Positions 12,831 through 24,900 of a DNA stretch of 64,000 nucleotides are shown piece after piece. This stretch comes from Symsagittifera roscoffensis (taxonomy: Eukaryota; Xenacoelomorpha; Acoela; Convolutidae), in contig NC_087063.1 of NCBI RefSeq assembly GCF_963678635.1, positions 51,347,220 through 51,411,219 of the forward strand, given 5' to 3'. Under the pieces are notes generated by a model that saw nothing but the letters and a program-made list of their open reading frames with translations, made no database searches and was not told the DNA's origin. Both the position numbers and the translations under genes were made by a program. Position 1 is the stretch's first letter. Every line of letters begins with the position of its first letter.

Positions 12831-13899
12831 ATTAATTAAAGTAAAAGTTCTTTCGAAATTTTTTCTCATCGTAGTATCATAAAAAGTTAAAAGATAACTC
12901 TTTTCCCAACTTATTGTCGATTTCTTATTTTACTAATGTTCCAGCTCTCGCAGCGTAAAAAAATTGCAGTAAAAGTACAGCCGCGGCAAAATATGCACAA
13001 TCGAACACATAATTGTGAACTGTTTGTGAGTGGGATATTAGTAATATGTATTATATTAGGTTGCTTTTTTCAGTCATTGAACTCAATTTCTTCCTATTGC
13101 TCCATTTTAGAGCTGCAAACTGATTGAATATTTTTTATTTAAAAGACTTATTCAAATCCCAATGAATGTCTTAATTCATTACAGAACTAGGGAAAGAAAA
13201 GATCCTAGCACGAGCGGAAAGGACTACTAATTGAAACAGGACTGAGTTCCCTTCTTTTTGCTCTTTTTTTGCTACAATTTACCTGCAGGCATCAAATTTG
13301 AAATGAAAAGCCCATCGAGTGATCTGACTTAAATTCTCCCGGAGTTCAATATTGCATTGCCTTAGTGTGTATATAAATAACTAATAGGACAATACTCTAC
13401 ATCCGCAGTTCTAATGGGAAAGAAATAGTAGTTGCAATCTCTTGCAATTGAATGATTTAATTCAAATACATTCACATGAGTCTTCTTTTTACAGGAATTG
13501 AAAACTTGATGCAAAAATTTTAACCCGTGCGTTGCATGCTACAATTGCATACTGTTGATTGAAGACTTTAAAATTTTAACGTTAATTGGAAATCAATTGA
13601 ATAGTTTTTGCAGTATTGAGTTTTTTTAGAACATGCTATATATTATAGCCAAATATTGTCTCAGCCAAGTTTCTGTTGCTCACGGTATTGATTTCCGGCG
13701 TAAAATGAATGACTTTTATCTTAGTAAACGCAATTTTTTGATTTCAAATCATCTGCGCAGTCTTTCAATTGTTCGTGTATTCCAGAATTTGTAAGAGACA
13801 TTGAGCGAACGGAACGCACTGATTTAGGTCCTGTGTCTTTTGGGTTGCTTTTCACAATAAGTTCAATTCAAATTCATGCTTAATCAAATTACACTCTTA
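12831..13899. other. Spacer between the two satellites, no gene seen
   Basis: This is about 1 kb of AT-rich, apparently non-tandem sequence. The longest open frame (12936-13127) has no recognisable domain. I see no splice-bounded exon with WD40 or F-box coding content. Confidence 0.5.
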
Positions 13900-16800
13900 A
13901 AACGAGCAAGCCAATGGCGCAAAAAAACGTGAATGACTTGTAGTTTCTAAAGTGTATATATATTTTTTAGATTTCCTAGTTTAATGAAAAGTTATAATCT
14001 TGTTATAGTGTCTAAACACTCGAGCTTGCGAGTTATGTATTAATACGTGTTCATTAAAAATGTTCACATATTAAGTGGTATTTTTGCTGTGGTCACGATC
14101 TGTAGCTTTGGAAATTTCATAGCATCTGTTCTCTTCTTTATTTGTGGCTAGTGGTTGTGATTTATTAGGCGTCCGTGGCTGAGTAGTTAGTGCGTGAGAT
14201 GCATAATATCTTGGTTGCAGATCGAATCCGAGACGTTGCCGAATTTTGACTTACTTGAGGCTTATTTCACTTTTTTGTTGCTCTTTATAGAGCTGATTTT
14301 TGTGTTCTCGCTAGTGTTTGCGAAGCGCAGCTTGGCATGCGTCTCAAATTAGGTTATTGTTCTGTAAAAATTTTCAATCGTAAAAATTCAAAAAGCCTTA
14401 AGGTCATAATGACGCAAAAAAACGTGAATGACTTGTAGTTTCCAAAATGTATTTTATTCTTTAGAGTTCCTAGTTTAATGAAAAGTTGTTATCTTGTTAT
14501 AGTGTCTACACACTCGAGCTTGCGAGTAGTGTATTAATACGTGTTCTTAAAAAATGTTCACATATTAAGTGGTATTTTTGCTGTGGTCACGATCTGTAGC
14601 ATTGGAAAGTTCCTAGCATCTGTTCTCTTCTTTATTTGTGGCTAGTGGTTGTGGTTTATTAAGCATCCGTGGCTGAGTAGTTAGTGCGTGAGATGCATAA
14701 TATCTTGGTTGCAGATCGAATCCGAGACGTTGCCGAATTTTGACTTACTCGAGGCTTATTTCACCTTTTTGTTGCTCTTTATAGAGCTGATTTTTGTGTT
14801 CTCGCTAGTGTTTGCGGCGCGTAGCTTGGCATGTGTCTCAAATTAGGTTATTGTTTTGATAAAATTTTCAATCGTTAAAATTCAAAGAGCCTTAAGGTCA
14901 TAATGGCGCAAAAAAAAACGTCAATGACTTGTAGTTTCTAAAGTGTATTTTATTTTTTAGAGTTCCTAGTTTAGTGAATAGTTATTATCTTGTTATAGTG
15001 TCTGCACACTCGAGCTTGCGAGTAGTGTATTAATACGTGTTCGTTAAAAATGTTCACATATTAAGTGGTATTTTCGCTGTGGTCACGATCTGTAGCATTG
15101 GAAAGTTCAAAGCATCTGTTCTCTTCTTTATTTGTTGCTAGCAGTTGTGATTTATTAAGCGTCCGTGGCTAAGTAGTTAGTGCGTGAGATGCATATTATC
15201 TTGGTTGCAGATCGAATCCGAGACGTTGCCGAATTTTGACTTACTCGAGGCTTATTTCACTTTTTTGTTGCTCTTTATAGAGCTGATTTTTGTGTTCTCG
15301 CTAGTGTTTGCGAAGCGTAGCTTGGCATGCGTCTCAAATTAGGTTATTGTTCTGTAAAAATTTTCAATCGTAAAAATTCAAAAAGCCTTAAGGTCATAAT
15401 GACGCAAACAAACGTGAATGACTTGTAGTTTCCAAAGTGTATTTTATTCTTTAGAGTTCCTAGTTTAGTGAAAAGTTGTTATCTTGTTATAGTGTCTACA
15501 CACTCGAGCTTGCGAGTAGTGTATTAATACGTGTTCTTAAAAAATGTTCACATATTAAGTGGTATTTTTGCTGTGGTCACGATCTGTAGCATTGGAAAGT
15601 TCCTAGCATCTGTTCTCTTCTTTATTTGTGGCTAGTGGTTGTGGTTTATTAAGCGTCCGTGGCTGAGTAGTTAGTGCGTGAGATGCATAATATCTTGGTT
15701 GCAGATCGAATCCGAGACGTTGCCGAATTTTGACTTCCTCGAGGCTTATTTCACCTTTTTGTTGCTCTTTATAGAGCTGATTTTTGTGTTCTCGCTAGTG
15801 TTTGCGGCGCGTAGCTTGGCATGTGTCTCAAATTAGGTTATTGTTTTGATAAAATTTTCAATCGTTAAAATTCAAAGAGCCTTAAGGTCATAATGGCGCA
15901 AAAAAAAACGTCAATGACTTGTAGTTTCTAAAGTGTATTTTATTTTTTAGAGTTCCTAGTTTAGTGAATAGTTATTATCTTGTTATAGTGTCTGCACACT
16001 CGAGCTTGCGAGTAGTGTATTAATACGTGTTCGTTAAAAATGTTCACATATTAAGTGGTATTTTCGCTGTGGTCACGATCTGTAGCATTGGAAAGTTCAA
16101 AGCATCTGTTCTCTTCTTTATTTGTTGCTAGCAGTTGTGATTTATTAAGCGTCCGTGGCTGAGTAGTTAGTGCGTGAGATGCATATTATCTTGGTTGCAG
16201 ATCGAATCCGAGACGTTGCCGAATTTTGACTTACTCGAGGCTTATTTCTATTTTTTGTTGCTCTTTATAGAGCTGATTTTTGTGTTCTCGCTAGTGTTTG
16301 CGAAGCGCAGCTTGGCATGTGTCTCAATTTAGGTTATTGTTCTGTAAAAATTTTCAATCGTAAAAATTCAAAGAGCCTTAAGGTCATAATGGCGCAAAAA
16401 AACCGTGAATCACTTGTAGTTTCTAAAGTGTATTTTATTTTTTAAAGTTCCTAGTTTAATGAATAGTTTTTCTCTTGTTATAGTGTCTACACACTCGAAA
16501 TTGCGAGTAGTGTATTAATACGTGTTCATTAAAAATGTTTACATATTAAGTGGTATTTTTGCTGTGGTCACGATCTGTAGCATTGGAAAGTTCCTAGCAT
16601 CTGTTCTCTTCTTTATTTGTGGCTAGTGGTTGTGGTTTATTAAGCGTCCGTGGCTGAGTAGTTAGTGCGTGAGATGCATAATATCTTGGTTGCAGATCGA
16701 ATCCGAGACGTTGCCGAATTTTGACTTCCTCGAGGCTTATTTCACCTTTTTGTTGCTCTTTATAGAGCTGATTTTTGTGTTCTCGCTAGTGTTTGCGGCG

Positions 16801-17875
16801 CGTAGCTTGGCATGTGTCTCAAATTAGGTTATTGTTTTGATAAAATTTTCAATCGTTAAAATTCAAAGAGCCTTAAGGTCATAATGGCGCAAAAAAAAAC
16901 GTCAATGACTTGTAGTTTCTAAAGTGTATTTTATTTTTTAGAGTTCCTAGTTTAGTGAATAGTTATTATCTTGTTATAGTGTCTGCACACTCGAGCTTGC
17001 GAGTAGTGTATTAATACGTGTTCGTTAAAAATGTTCACATATTAAGTGGTATTTTCGCTGTGGTCACGATCTGTAGCATTGGAAAGTTCAAAGCATCTGT
17101 TCTCTTCTTTATTTGTTGCTAGCAGTTGTGATTTATTAAGCGTCCGTGGCTGAGTAGTTAGTGCGTGAGATGCATATTATCTTGGTTGCAGATCGAATCC
17201 GAGACGTTGCCGAATTTTGACTTACTCGAGGCTTATTTCTATTTTTTGTTGCTCTTTATAGAGCTGATTTTTGTGTTCTCGCTAGTGTTTGCGAAGCGCA
17301 GCTTGGCATGTGTCTCAATTTAGGTTATTGTTCTGTAAAAATTTTCAATCGTAAAAATTCAAAGAGCCTTAAGGTCATAATGGCGCAAAAAAACCGTGAA
17401 TCACTTGTAGTTTCTAAAGTGTATTTTATTTTTTAAAGTTCCTAGTTTAATGAATAGTTTTTCTCTTGTTATAGTGTCTACACACTCGAAATTGCGAGTA
17501 GTGTATTAATACGTGTTCATTAAAAATGTTTACATATTAAGTGGTATTTTTGCTGTGGTCACGATCTGTAGCATTGGAAATTTCATAGCATCTGTTCTCT
17601 TCTTTATTTGTGGCTAGTGGTTGTGATTTATTAAGCGTACGTGGCTGAGTAGTTAGTGCGTGAGAGGCATAATATCTTGGTTGTAGATCGAATCCGAGAT
17701 GTTGCCGAATTGTGACTTACTCGAGGCTTATTTCACTTTTTTGTTGCTCTTTATAGAGCTGATTTTTGTGTTCTCGCTTGTGTTTGCGAAGCGCAGCTTG
17801 GCATGTGTCTCAAATTAGGTTATTGTTCTGTAAACTTTTTCAATCATAAAAAATTCGAAGAGGCTTAAGGTCACA
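13900..17875. repeat. 495-bp satellite array, eight monomers, partly a 990-bp dimer
   Basis: The core GCGTCCGTGGCTGAGTAGTT starts at 14169, 14663 (GCATCC variant), 15159, 15653, 16149, 16644, 17140 and 17634 (GCGTAC variant), so the spacing is 494-496 bp throughout. Two monomer types alternate. Type A (14663, 15653, 16644) has TTTGCGGCGCGTAGC and TTGATAAAATTTTCAATCG. Type B (15159, 16149, 17140) has TTTGTTGCTAGCAG before the core and TTTGCGAAGCG after it. Segments 990 bp apart, such as 16319 and 17309 onwards, look identical over hundreds of bases, which indicates recent dimer amplification. Each monomer carries a tRNA-like box A (TGGCTGAGTAGTTAGTG), a 5-bp/7-nt anticodon-like arm (GAGAT GCATAAT ATCTT) and a box-B-like GATCGAATCC. 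Confidence 0.92.
14169..14345 (+). mobile_element. SINE-like core of the 495-bp monomer (first copy)
   Basis: This is the representative core. It has a tRNA-like head from GCGTCCG, then a GAGGCTTATTTCAC body, then GTTGCTCTTTATAGAGCTG, and it ends at TTTGCGAAGCGCAGCTTGGC. The body and tail match the SINE-like segments of the first array, so both arrays descend from one element family. The T-stem does not pair well, so it is a tRNA derivative and not a functional tRNA. Confidence 0.55.
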
Positions 17876-17879
17876 TATG

Positions 17880-18300
17880 TTTGAAGCTCAATAAGTTCAG
17901 TGAAGACACTTACATAGGCCCGGTTGATTTTTTCAAGGATGCGTCCTAAAATTTGATCGCTCTCAAATCTGATTTTTTTTGCGATATAAAGTTTTTTAAA
18001 TTGGGTTAGTTTTGTCCAAAAATAAACAAAAAAACCGTGATATTCAAAGCTTGTCGGTGATATTTCTTGTTTGGAACTGGAAAGTTCGACGTTTTTTTTT
18101 ATCTCCCTGAGATTCTGAAGCTTTTTTTTATAACTGCCTGTTGGCTATTGTTTTCTTTATAAATTTTTAAAAACAATCAGTCGCTTGTACGGTTGCCTCG
18201 ACTTTATTGACACTTTTTCAGCACTCTGATGGTTTTGAAAACCTTATGTAAGGCTCTTTGAATTTCAAGACCTTTCAATTTTTCGAAATAAAGTAACGCA
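17880..18300. repeat. Diverged copy of the dispersed 'GTGAAGAC' family
   Basis: AGTGAAGACACTTACATAGG followed by GGTTGATTTTTTCAAGGA aligns with 31640-31690 and 38295-38330, and TTAAATTGGGTTAGTTTTGT aligns with 31930-31955. No coding content. Confidence 0.45.
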
Positions 18301-18804
18301 ATTGGAAATAAACTTGATCAATAGATCTCGGCTGATTGATATGTTCCAAATGAATTGATGCAGGTCATTTGGTTTATTAGTAGAATACGAGACGCTAAAT
18401 ACATCCCTATTCAGTTAACATAAGCTTGTAAGGTGAGAAATTGAAAAAAAAATGGAAAAAAAACTTAATTTGACATTTTAAAAGTTTTTCAACATTTTTT
18501 TAGCCAACAAAACGTTTTAATTGGTTTTGAAGTAAAGGTATATTTTTCAGGGCCTTGTATTCGACTGCATTGAAAGTGTAGTTGATTTCCTTTCAAATAA
18601 TAATTTAGTGTTTTTGGTGCTTTTTCGCGACCTTTTCAAAGCCAGTTCGCTGTGTCTGTCTTGTGATAGCTAAATGCAGTTTTGCATCTATGTAGAATTT
18701 TCTGGAAGAATAAAAGTTACAGGTGTTTTCTGAATATTGCTAGTTCTTATCAAAAAAATTGAAATCTTCTTAGTTTCTTAATTTAAAAAGGCTTTCATTT
18801 TGTT

Positions 18805-18873
18805 ACCCTTGCGATAAGCAAGGTATTGCGACCGGGTACTAGACTTTTTCCCGTTAACAACTTTGTCCACAGG
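18805..18873. repeat. Dispersed hairpin motif repeat, copy 1
   Basis: ACCCTTGCGATAAGCAAGGT can fold into a short stem. It is followed by ATTGCGACCGGGTACTAGAC and TTTTTCCCGTTAACAACTTT. Closely similar sequence lies at 30703-30770, a shorter version at 47721-47762, and a worn one near 38089. Confidence 0.7.
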
Positions 18874-18930
18874 ACTCATCTGGACTTCTGGACTCATCTC
18901 TACCTTGCTTCATTATGTATTCAATTTTCT

Positions 18931-19020
18931 TAGCGTTCCTGACCAGCTTAGCCTCGAGGTAACGAATATGCCTGGGGCCGTAAAGGTCCCGGGTTCGAGT
19001 TTTACCACGACCTTTTTTTT
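18931..19020 (+). mobile_element. tRNA-derived SINE head, second family
   Basis: A box-A-like TAGCCTCGAGGTAACG is followed by a GC-rich arm (GGGGCC GTAAA GGTCCC), a clear box B (GGGTTCGAGTT), ACCACGACC and then eight T residues that could end Pol III transcription. The order and spacing are those of a tRNA-derived promoter. Related box-B heads are at 38261 and 41107. Confidence 0.5.
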
Positions 19021-21811
19021 CAATGGGAAATAATCTGTTTCAAAAAAATTGTCGATCAATTAGTCTGCTTATCTGTTGTCGGCTTAGTTGTCACATCTTG
19101 GAATTATTTGTGTTTCTATGCACATTTTGTAATGTTGTTTTTAGTGTTTCTATTTTTTCATCGGCTTAATGAACTAATTTGGGACGTTTCATCATCAAAG
19201 CAATTTTCCCTCCCCCTTTTCAAGTTGGTTGTTTGTTTGCTTACCAATCTGTTTGTCAAAATTTTTTTTTTTTCGTTTTGGAAGTTTTTATTCATTTTTT
19301 GCAAAATTTTTTTGTTTTTCTCAGAAACTTATCGTGATTTTCAAACAGGGAGTATTAATTGCAAGACCGCTTATTCTTCTGTGTGCCTGCATACTCCCCT
19401 AGAGTCTTTTTTTTCTACTTGACCCTTCTGTCTACAGGCATCGAAAAAGTGTGACGGAATGTTTGACCCCATATTTTTGACTTTTTTCTCGAAAACTACC
19501 TCTCTCAATTATAAGTTATTAGTTTTAATGGATAGAACTGTTTTGAAAAGCTCACCTGCATAAGTGGGATAATTTTACACAAGAAGTTATCGCCCTCTGA
19601 AAAGTCACATTTTTTGTTTTTTTGACCGTTTTTTTGCCCTGTCATCTGAGTTTTTGGGTTCAATCGAAATTACAGATCGCGCTAATCGCTTCTGAATAAC
19701 GTTTTTGCATGATTTTTTCTCACAAAAAGCTATGATTTTCGGAATCGTCAAATTTGTAATTCGTTGACAGTTTTTTGATTTTTCTCGCTAACTATCCTGC
19801 CAAATCTGATATTATAGGTTTAATCGAATGAACAGGTTCTTGAAAGTCTAATTTTCAAATAAGCGATGCCCAATTTGCTTATATAAAAGTTATGGCCTTC
19901 AAACAAGTCAAAGTTTTGGAATTTTCACCTTTTTTTTAGGAACTTACTCGTTTTACGCGAAATATACCGGGTCAATTTTCGGGTTGTGTGCAATCGAGAA
20001 ACCCGGCTTCGGAAATTATCTCTGCTTCAGAGGCCATAACCTGCTTTTTGCAGAAAAACTTAATGGATTTTGAAAAGTCTTTTGTACATTCTTAAGAACT
20101 TCCGACCGCTTTTTTGAAACTTTTTTGAGTTTTCTTGAAGTTTTCATTATCAAATCTGAGATGAAAAGTTCCCTTGAAAGAGCGGCTTGCGATAATTGTT
20201 CCTGTAGAAGCAGTGGTCCTTAGTTTTTTTTGTAGGAAAAATGTTATCTTTTGGGAAAACTGATTATCTTGAAATTTATTACTCTTCTCAATTATTTTAG
20301 TAGAAACACAATGTTTGTATTATATCGCAAGTGGTGCGAAGCTCCGCTTAGCCTCTGTGTGCAATTTGTTCAATTGAGTTCGAACAACATTTTAAGTTTT
20401 TACTGGGTTTCTCTTGCTGCAAGTGCTCGTGTGGAGTTTTTTTAAGTTTAATCGTTAGGTTTATATGCAATGATGTACTCCGCGTGCCTCTGATTTCGTT
20501 TTCGACTATTAAAATTGGTGAGGAAAATGTCTTTCGGTTGGTTTTAGTTTTTCCACCCGAAATCACGTACCACGAAAATTTTTGGGAATGGTTCGAGTGA
20601 TATATCGTATTGAAGTCCTGTAAGCTGTGATTAGAACGGCATCAAAAAATTTCAAATGTTTTCCCAGTGTCGAGAAAAACCGGTCAGCAATTTAGTGTAA
20701 TTTTGAGCGTGTAAAGAGAGCGAGTAAGACTCTTGTAAATTATTTTAAGCTGCAAAATTTAAAAAATTTTACCTAGGAAAACTTTTTTTTTCAGATTCAT
20801 TTAGCAAGTTAGAAAATTGAGCTAAGTAAAAAAAATTTAAAAATGACTTTTAACCAAGTTGTCTGATTTTTTTCCTTTTTGATTTGTTTACTATTCAAAG
20901 AAAACAATTGTCGACCATGTCTACTTCGCGTTCGTATTTTCACTCATTACATCTAAAATGACACTAGTTTGAAAAAAAATCTATTTTTGTGTAGTTTTCT
21001 TATGAATGTGGTCGTAACATACGGTGTTTCTTTCACAGCAACCAGTCATCCTTTTTTTCGCTTCTTGCATTTTAAATGTTTTGTTTAAAGCTATGCTTAA
21101 TTGGTGAACCTTCCAGTCTCCTTCTGACTTGGTCTGGGTGTAATTCAGTTGAATTGGAATCCTATAATCTTGGGCTCAAGTATATACGAATCTGAATTTT
21201 TTCTGGGAAAAGTTGCATGACCGGCCTATTTCTTGTCAGCTTATGTTTTGTCGGTTTTGTTGAGGCATCACTGATTTTTCTTGTGCTGGAAGCCCTTTTC
21301 CCTGTAATTGAAGTTTTGTTGATGTTCTCCTTTAATTTAAAGTTTACTAACATAGGCCTTGCATATTTCCCTATTTTACTTGCTTAATTCGGCCCACATG
21401 GTTTCGGCTTATGTTGTATCAGCATAGTCAAGCTATATTGTTTCGTTTGAAGGGCAAAAATTGGATATTTTTTAAATTAATTCGGGTTGTAAAAGTTCAA
21501 AGTTTAATGACGACAATTTCTTATGGCTTTTTTTAACTAAGATTATGAAAAAAAATGTTCAACTTTAAGAGAGTCTTGGCAAATATGTTGTCTCAAATAA
21601 CCCTTGGGTTAGTTATTTTAATGCAAAAACATGAATATTTCTTTTTAAAAAGTTTATGAAGCAAATATTTGACAATCACGAAGCTGTAGGCGGAAAATTC
21701 TGTGCTACCGGAAAAGTAAGTGAGGGAATGAGAGTTTTTACTCATCGTTATAGTTAATAATGGCTCTTAGTGTAATGTTGGTATGTATGATATGTTGGTG
21801 GCGTTGTGTAG
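19021..21811. other. Non-coding stretch with worn dispersed repeats
   Basis: I see no exon here. The 19108-19422 open frame is Phe/Leu-rich because of T-rich sequence. The 19440-20210 part has loosely repeated blocks (GACTTTTTTCTCGAAAACTA, later TTTGATTTTTCTCGCTAACT) that look like old tandem copies. If the beta-TrCP gene starts upstream of this window, all of this is intron. Confidence 0.4.
20520..21060. repeat. Dispersed repeat family 'GGAACATTCTGTGC', copy 1
   Basis: GGGAATGGTTCGAGTGATAT, then ATTGAAGTCCTGTAAGC, then GAGCG repeats, and near the end TGGTCGTAACATACGG followed by CACAGCAACCAGTCATCC. The same order of blocks recurs at 33410-33890, 61967-62370 and 62380-62900. Confidence 0.65.
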
Positions 21812-21955
21812 GACCGTTCGATCGCAGTTTGGGACATGGTGAACCCTGGAGAGATCAACATCAGACGAGTGCTGGTGGGGCACAGGGCAGCTGTAAATGT
21901 GGTTGACTTCGACCAGAGGTACATCGTATCCGCCTCCGGAGACAGAACAATCAAG
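21812..21955 (+). CDS. BTRC: beta-TrCP exon a (WD40, phase 0 to 0)
   Basis: This exon has 48 codons, from GAC (Asp of DRSIAVWD) to AAG (Lys of DRTIK). The acceptor GTTGTGTAG has a poor pyrimidine tract. The donor is GTCAGT. Protein similarity fixes both borders. Confidence 0.92.
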
Positions 21956-24900
21956 GTCAGTCAGTCTAGGTTATCATTCAATCCAAGCTAAAAACTCAGT
22001 ACTTTTCGATTATGAATAAGCTCGAACCTTTATATCTCGAATGAATCGTCAACAGGGACGCCTTATTTAGCTTTGCTGCCTTATTGAGATAGTGAATAGC
22101 ATCGAGTCTGCAATAGTCGCTATCACAATGGGAGCTGCTTAACTCAATTGCTGACTATTTATTCGAGTATTTCAAGATTTGAGGTTATCCTAATCCAGAA
22201 TTGGAATTTATTTATTTTCAAATCCAATCTAAGGTCACGTAAAAGCTTCAGAAATACTGAAAAAATGACATTTATCTGTTAAAGCTATTTAACAGATTAA
22301 AATGTCTTCCTATTGTTCCGAATTAATTTTGATTTAGTTCATTAGTTTAAATCAGCTCTAACTAAACGAAATTTCTAAAATGAAGTAGCGGAATGAAACT
22401 TTTACCTCGGACCAGGGATTTTAAATTGGGCTAGTTCTTTTGGTAAAAAATGTCCAGAAAAAGTATGTCTAAGATGAAACGCTATGAAAGGATGTAATCT
22501 GTTCTTTAAAATGTAAATAAGGAAACAATTGGCGGCTTTTTGATTTTCTGAGATCATTAGCGCTTTCCCAACTGTCAATGAAACGTGTCATCGAAGTCAA
22601 TGTTTTGATTTTTCCTAATTTTAGTGCTAGCTTGTGTAAAAAGAAAGTTAGATATTCTCATTTGAAGCTGGAAATCCGTTGATAGTATATCATCTGGTTT
22701 GATAGATTCAGGAAGTTGTGACGTGCCAATTAATTTACCTTAATTGGCACTGTCATACCGCTACTGCAGTAGCAGTACTCACTATACGGATGTACAGCCA
22801 ACCTCTGGTGTTAAATCATTATTTTATGGTACGCTCAAGGTCATACATAAGTGATGACACTGAGACTAAGTGAGAGATCAGAGTACTTAACAACGATCTA
22901 TCTCTCAGTACATAAGAAAACAAAGAAAAGAGAAAATCTAAATTCAATCTTCTAAATAAAGTATTGAATTCCAACTTGTTTTCAATTTGATATCGCAACG
23001 CATATCACATGGCGCACCCAGCAGGATTCGCAGCTCAAGACAACAGAACGGATATGGGAATCCCGGTATTTTGGGCATCAGCGAATTTAGACCCTCCGTG
23101 GCAATTTAAAATTTGGTTCGAACAATTTCTCATGGCGGTTACGGTAAAAGAAAATGTGAACCCAGAGATTATTTTGGAAGAACCAAAAGACATATTAGAG
23201 GAACCACCACCACGCCCGGAAACGCCCAGGGATGGGGAGAACGAAGATGCGAGGAACGCTAGAATCCTTAGAGATAAACTAGCAAGAGACAGAGTAGCAT
23301 TGGAGAACGAAGAGAAAAGAACAAGAGGCCCAAGAGTTGGACACAATGTCTTCTACAACGAAGTACAAAAGAAACTGGTGTCACGACTATTTCTATCTTT
23401 GGGCACTGAGGGAAAGAAAAGATTCCTACAGAAGAATCCGCACGCAGAAATATCAAAAATGACGTTCAGAGAAGTAACAGATCTGGCAGAAGTCTCGTTT
23501 CAAAAAGTGAAATGTGTAACCTACGAGAGATACAAGTTATTTACGAGAATGCAAGAATCTGGAGAATCTCTAGAATCATTTCACGCAGCGTTAACTGCTC
23601 AGGCAGCCAGATCAGAACTAGGAACATTGGAAAATGAAATAGTGCGAGACTTATTCATCTCGAAGATGAAGAACATGACATTACAGGATACGTTGACATT
23701 CGAAACTCTGGATCCAGAGGAAGTTCTAAAAAGAGCTATAAAATTCGAACATAGCAAGTTAACCACAATGGATTTCAAAAGACTAATGCTGCGGCTGCAG
23801 GAGGATCAAGTAGCAATTACACATCGGGTGTAAGAATAAAACAGGAACCTGTAATGGCAGTACGAAATTTGGGGGGGAAAACCAAAACTCCAAATAGAAG
23901 AGAAAATAATAACAGACAGAATAATAACAAAAATCAAAACACGAAAACGAAACCATGTAATAGATGTGGAAGGATGTTTGAACAAGGACACCTAAAAAAC
24001 TGTCCAGCGATGGGAAAGGACTGCAAAAACTGTGGTAAACCGAATCATTTCGCTAAAATGTGCAGATCACAACAAGTAAGTGAAATTGCGGAAGATTCGG
24101 AAGAATCGATAGTGGAATGCGACCAGATCAGTGAAGGTGTTGGGTCATGTAGTGAATTTGAAGTCATGTTGATACATACCCATTTACCGGAAAATGAACG
24201 AGTTTCAAAATATGTGAAAGATCGAATCAATGAAATGAGAAAAGAAACAAACGGAAAAGTGGTTAGAGTTCAGAAAATAGACTCTATTCGAGATCCAACA
24301 TTGAACCGCGTAAAGTCACTAAAGGCTATGGTACGAATAGATAACCAGATTATTCAACTAACAGTGGATACTGGTAGTCCTGTTTCATTTCTTAACTGGG
24401 CAACGACAAAAGAAATCATGGAAAAATCAAACAAAGTGAGATTCATACCGTCCGACAAATTGAATTTACAAACCAAATTTGTGGACTACAACAAACAACC
24501 GATCAGTATCCTGGGAGCCCTAAAAACCAATCTGAGGTCAGCGGGCTGGGAAGTTAAGGGCGCAACCTTTCTGGTATCAGAGCGAAAAACTAGATGCATC
24601 ATGGGATTAGACTTGCAAGGACAAGTGGGAATAGTGACTACACAAAGAACAGCGCCAAAAGAACTCACCAGGTTTGACGTGCTCATGTGCGAGCAGTCGG
24701 AAGGTTGGAAAGAAAAATTTTTCAATAAATTTAAGAACTTATTTGAAAGGCAAGGCATTTCTAAAAACCACATCGCCAGTTCAAAATTCAAATACCCACT
24801 ATGTCCGATACAAGAAAAGGGGAGAAGAATCCCAATTCATATACAAGATAAAGTCGAAAAAGAAATCGAGAAGTTATTGACAGAAGGTCATATAACAAAA

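Noticed and set aside
14169-14241. Functional tRNA gene
   Set aside because: Box A and an anticodon-like arm are present, but the T-stem does not pair, position 33 is not T, and the copy number follows a satellite. A tRNA-derived repeat explains it better.
13900-17875. CRISPR array
   Set aside because: The repeats are about 495 bp with no short unique spacers, in a eukaryotic context.
19108-19422. 104-residue open frame as a membrane protein
   Set aside because: Its hydrophobicity comes from T-rich sequence (long runs of Phe). No conserved motif and no splice or promoter context.
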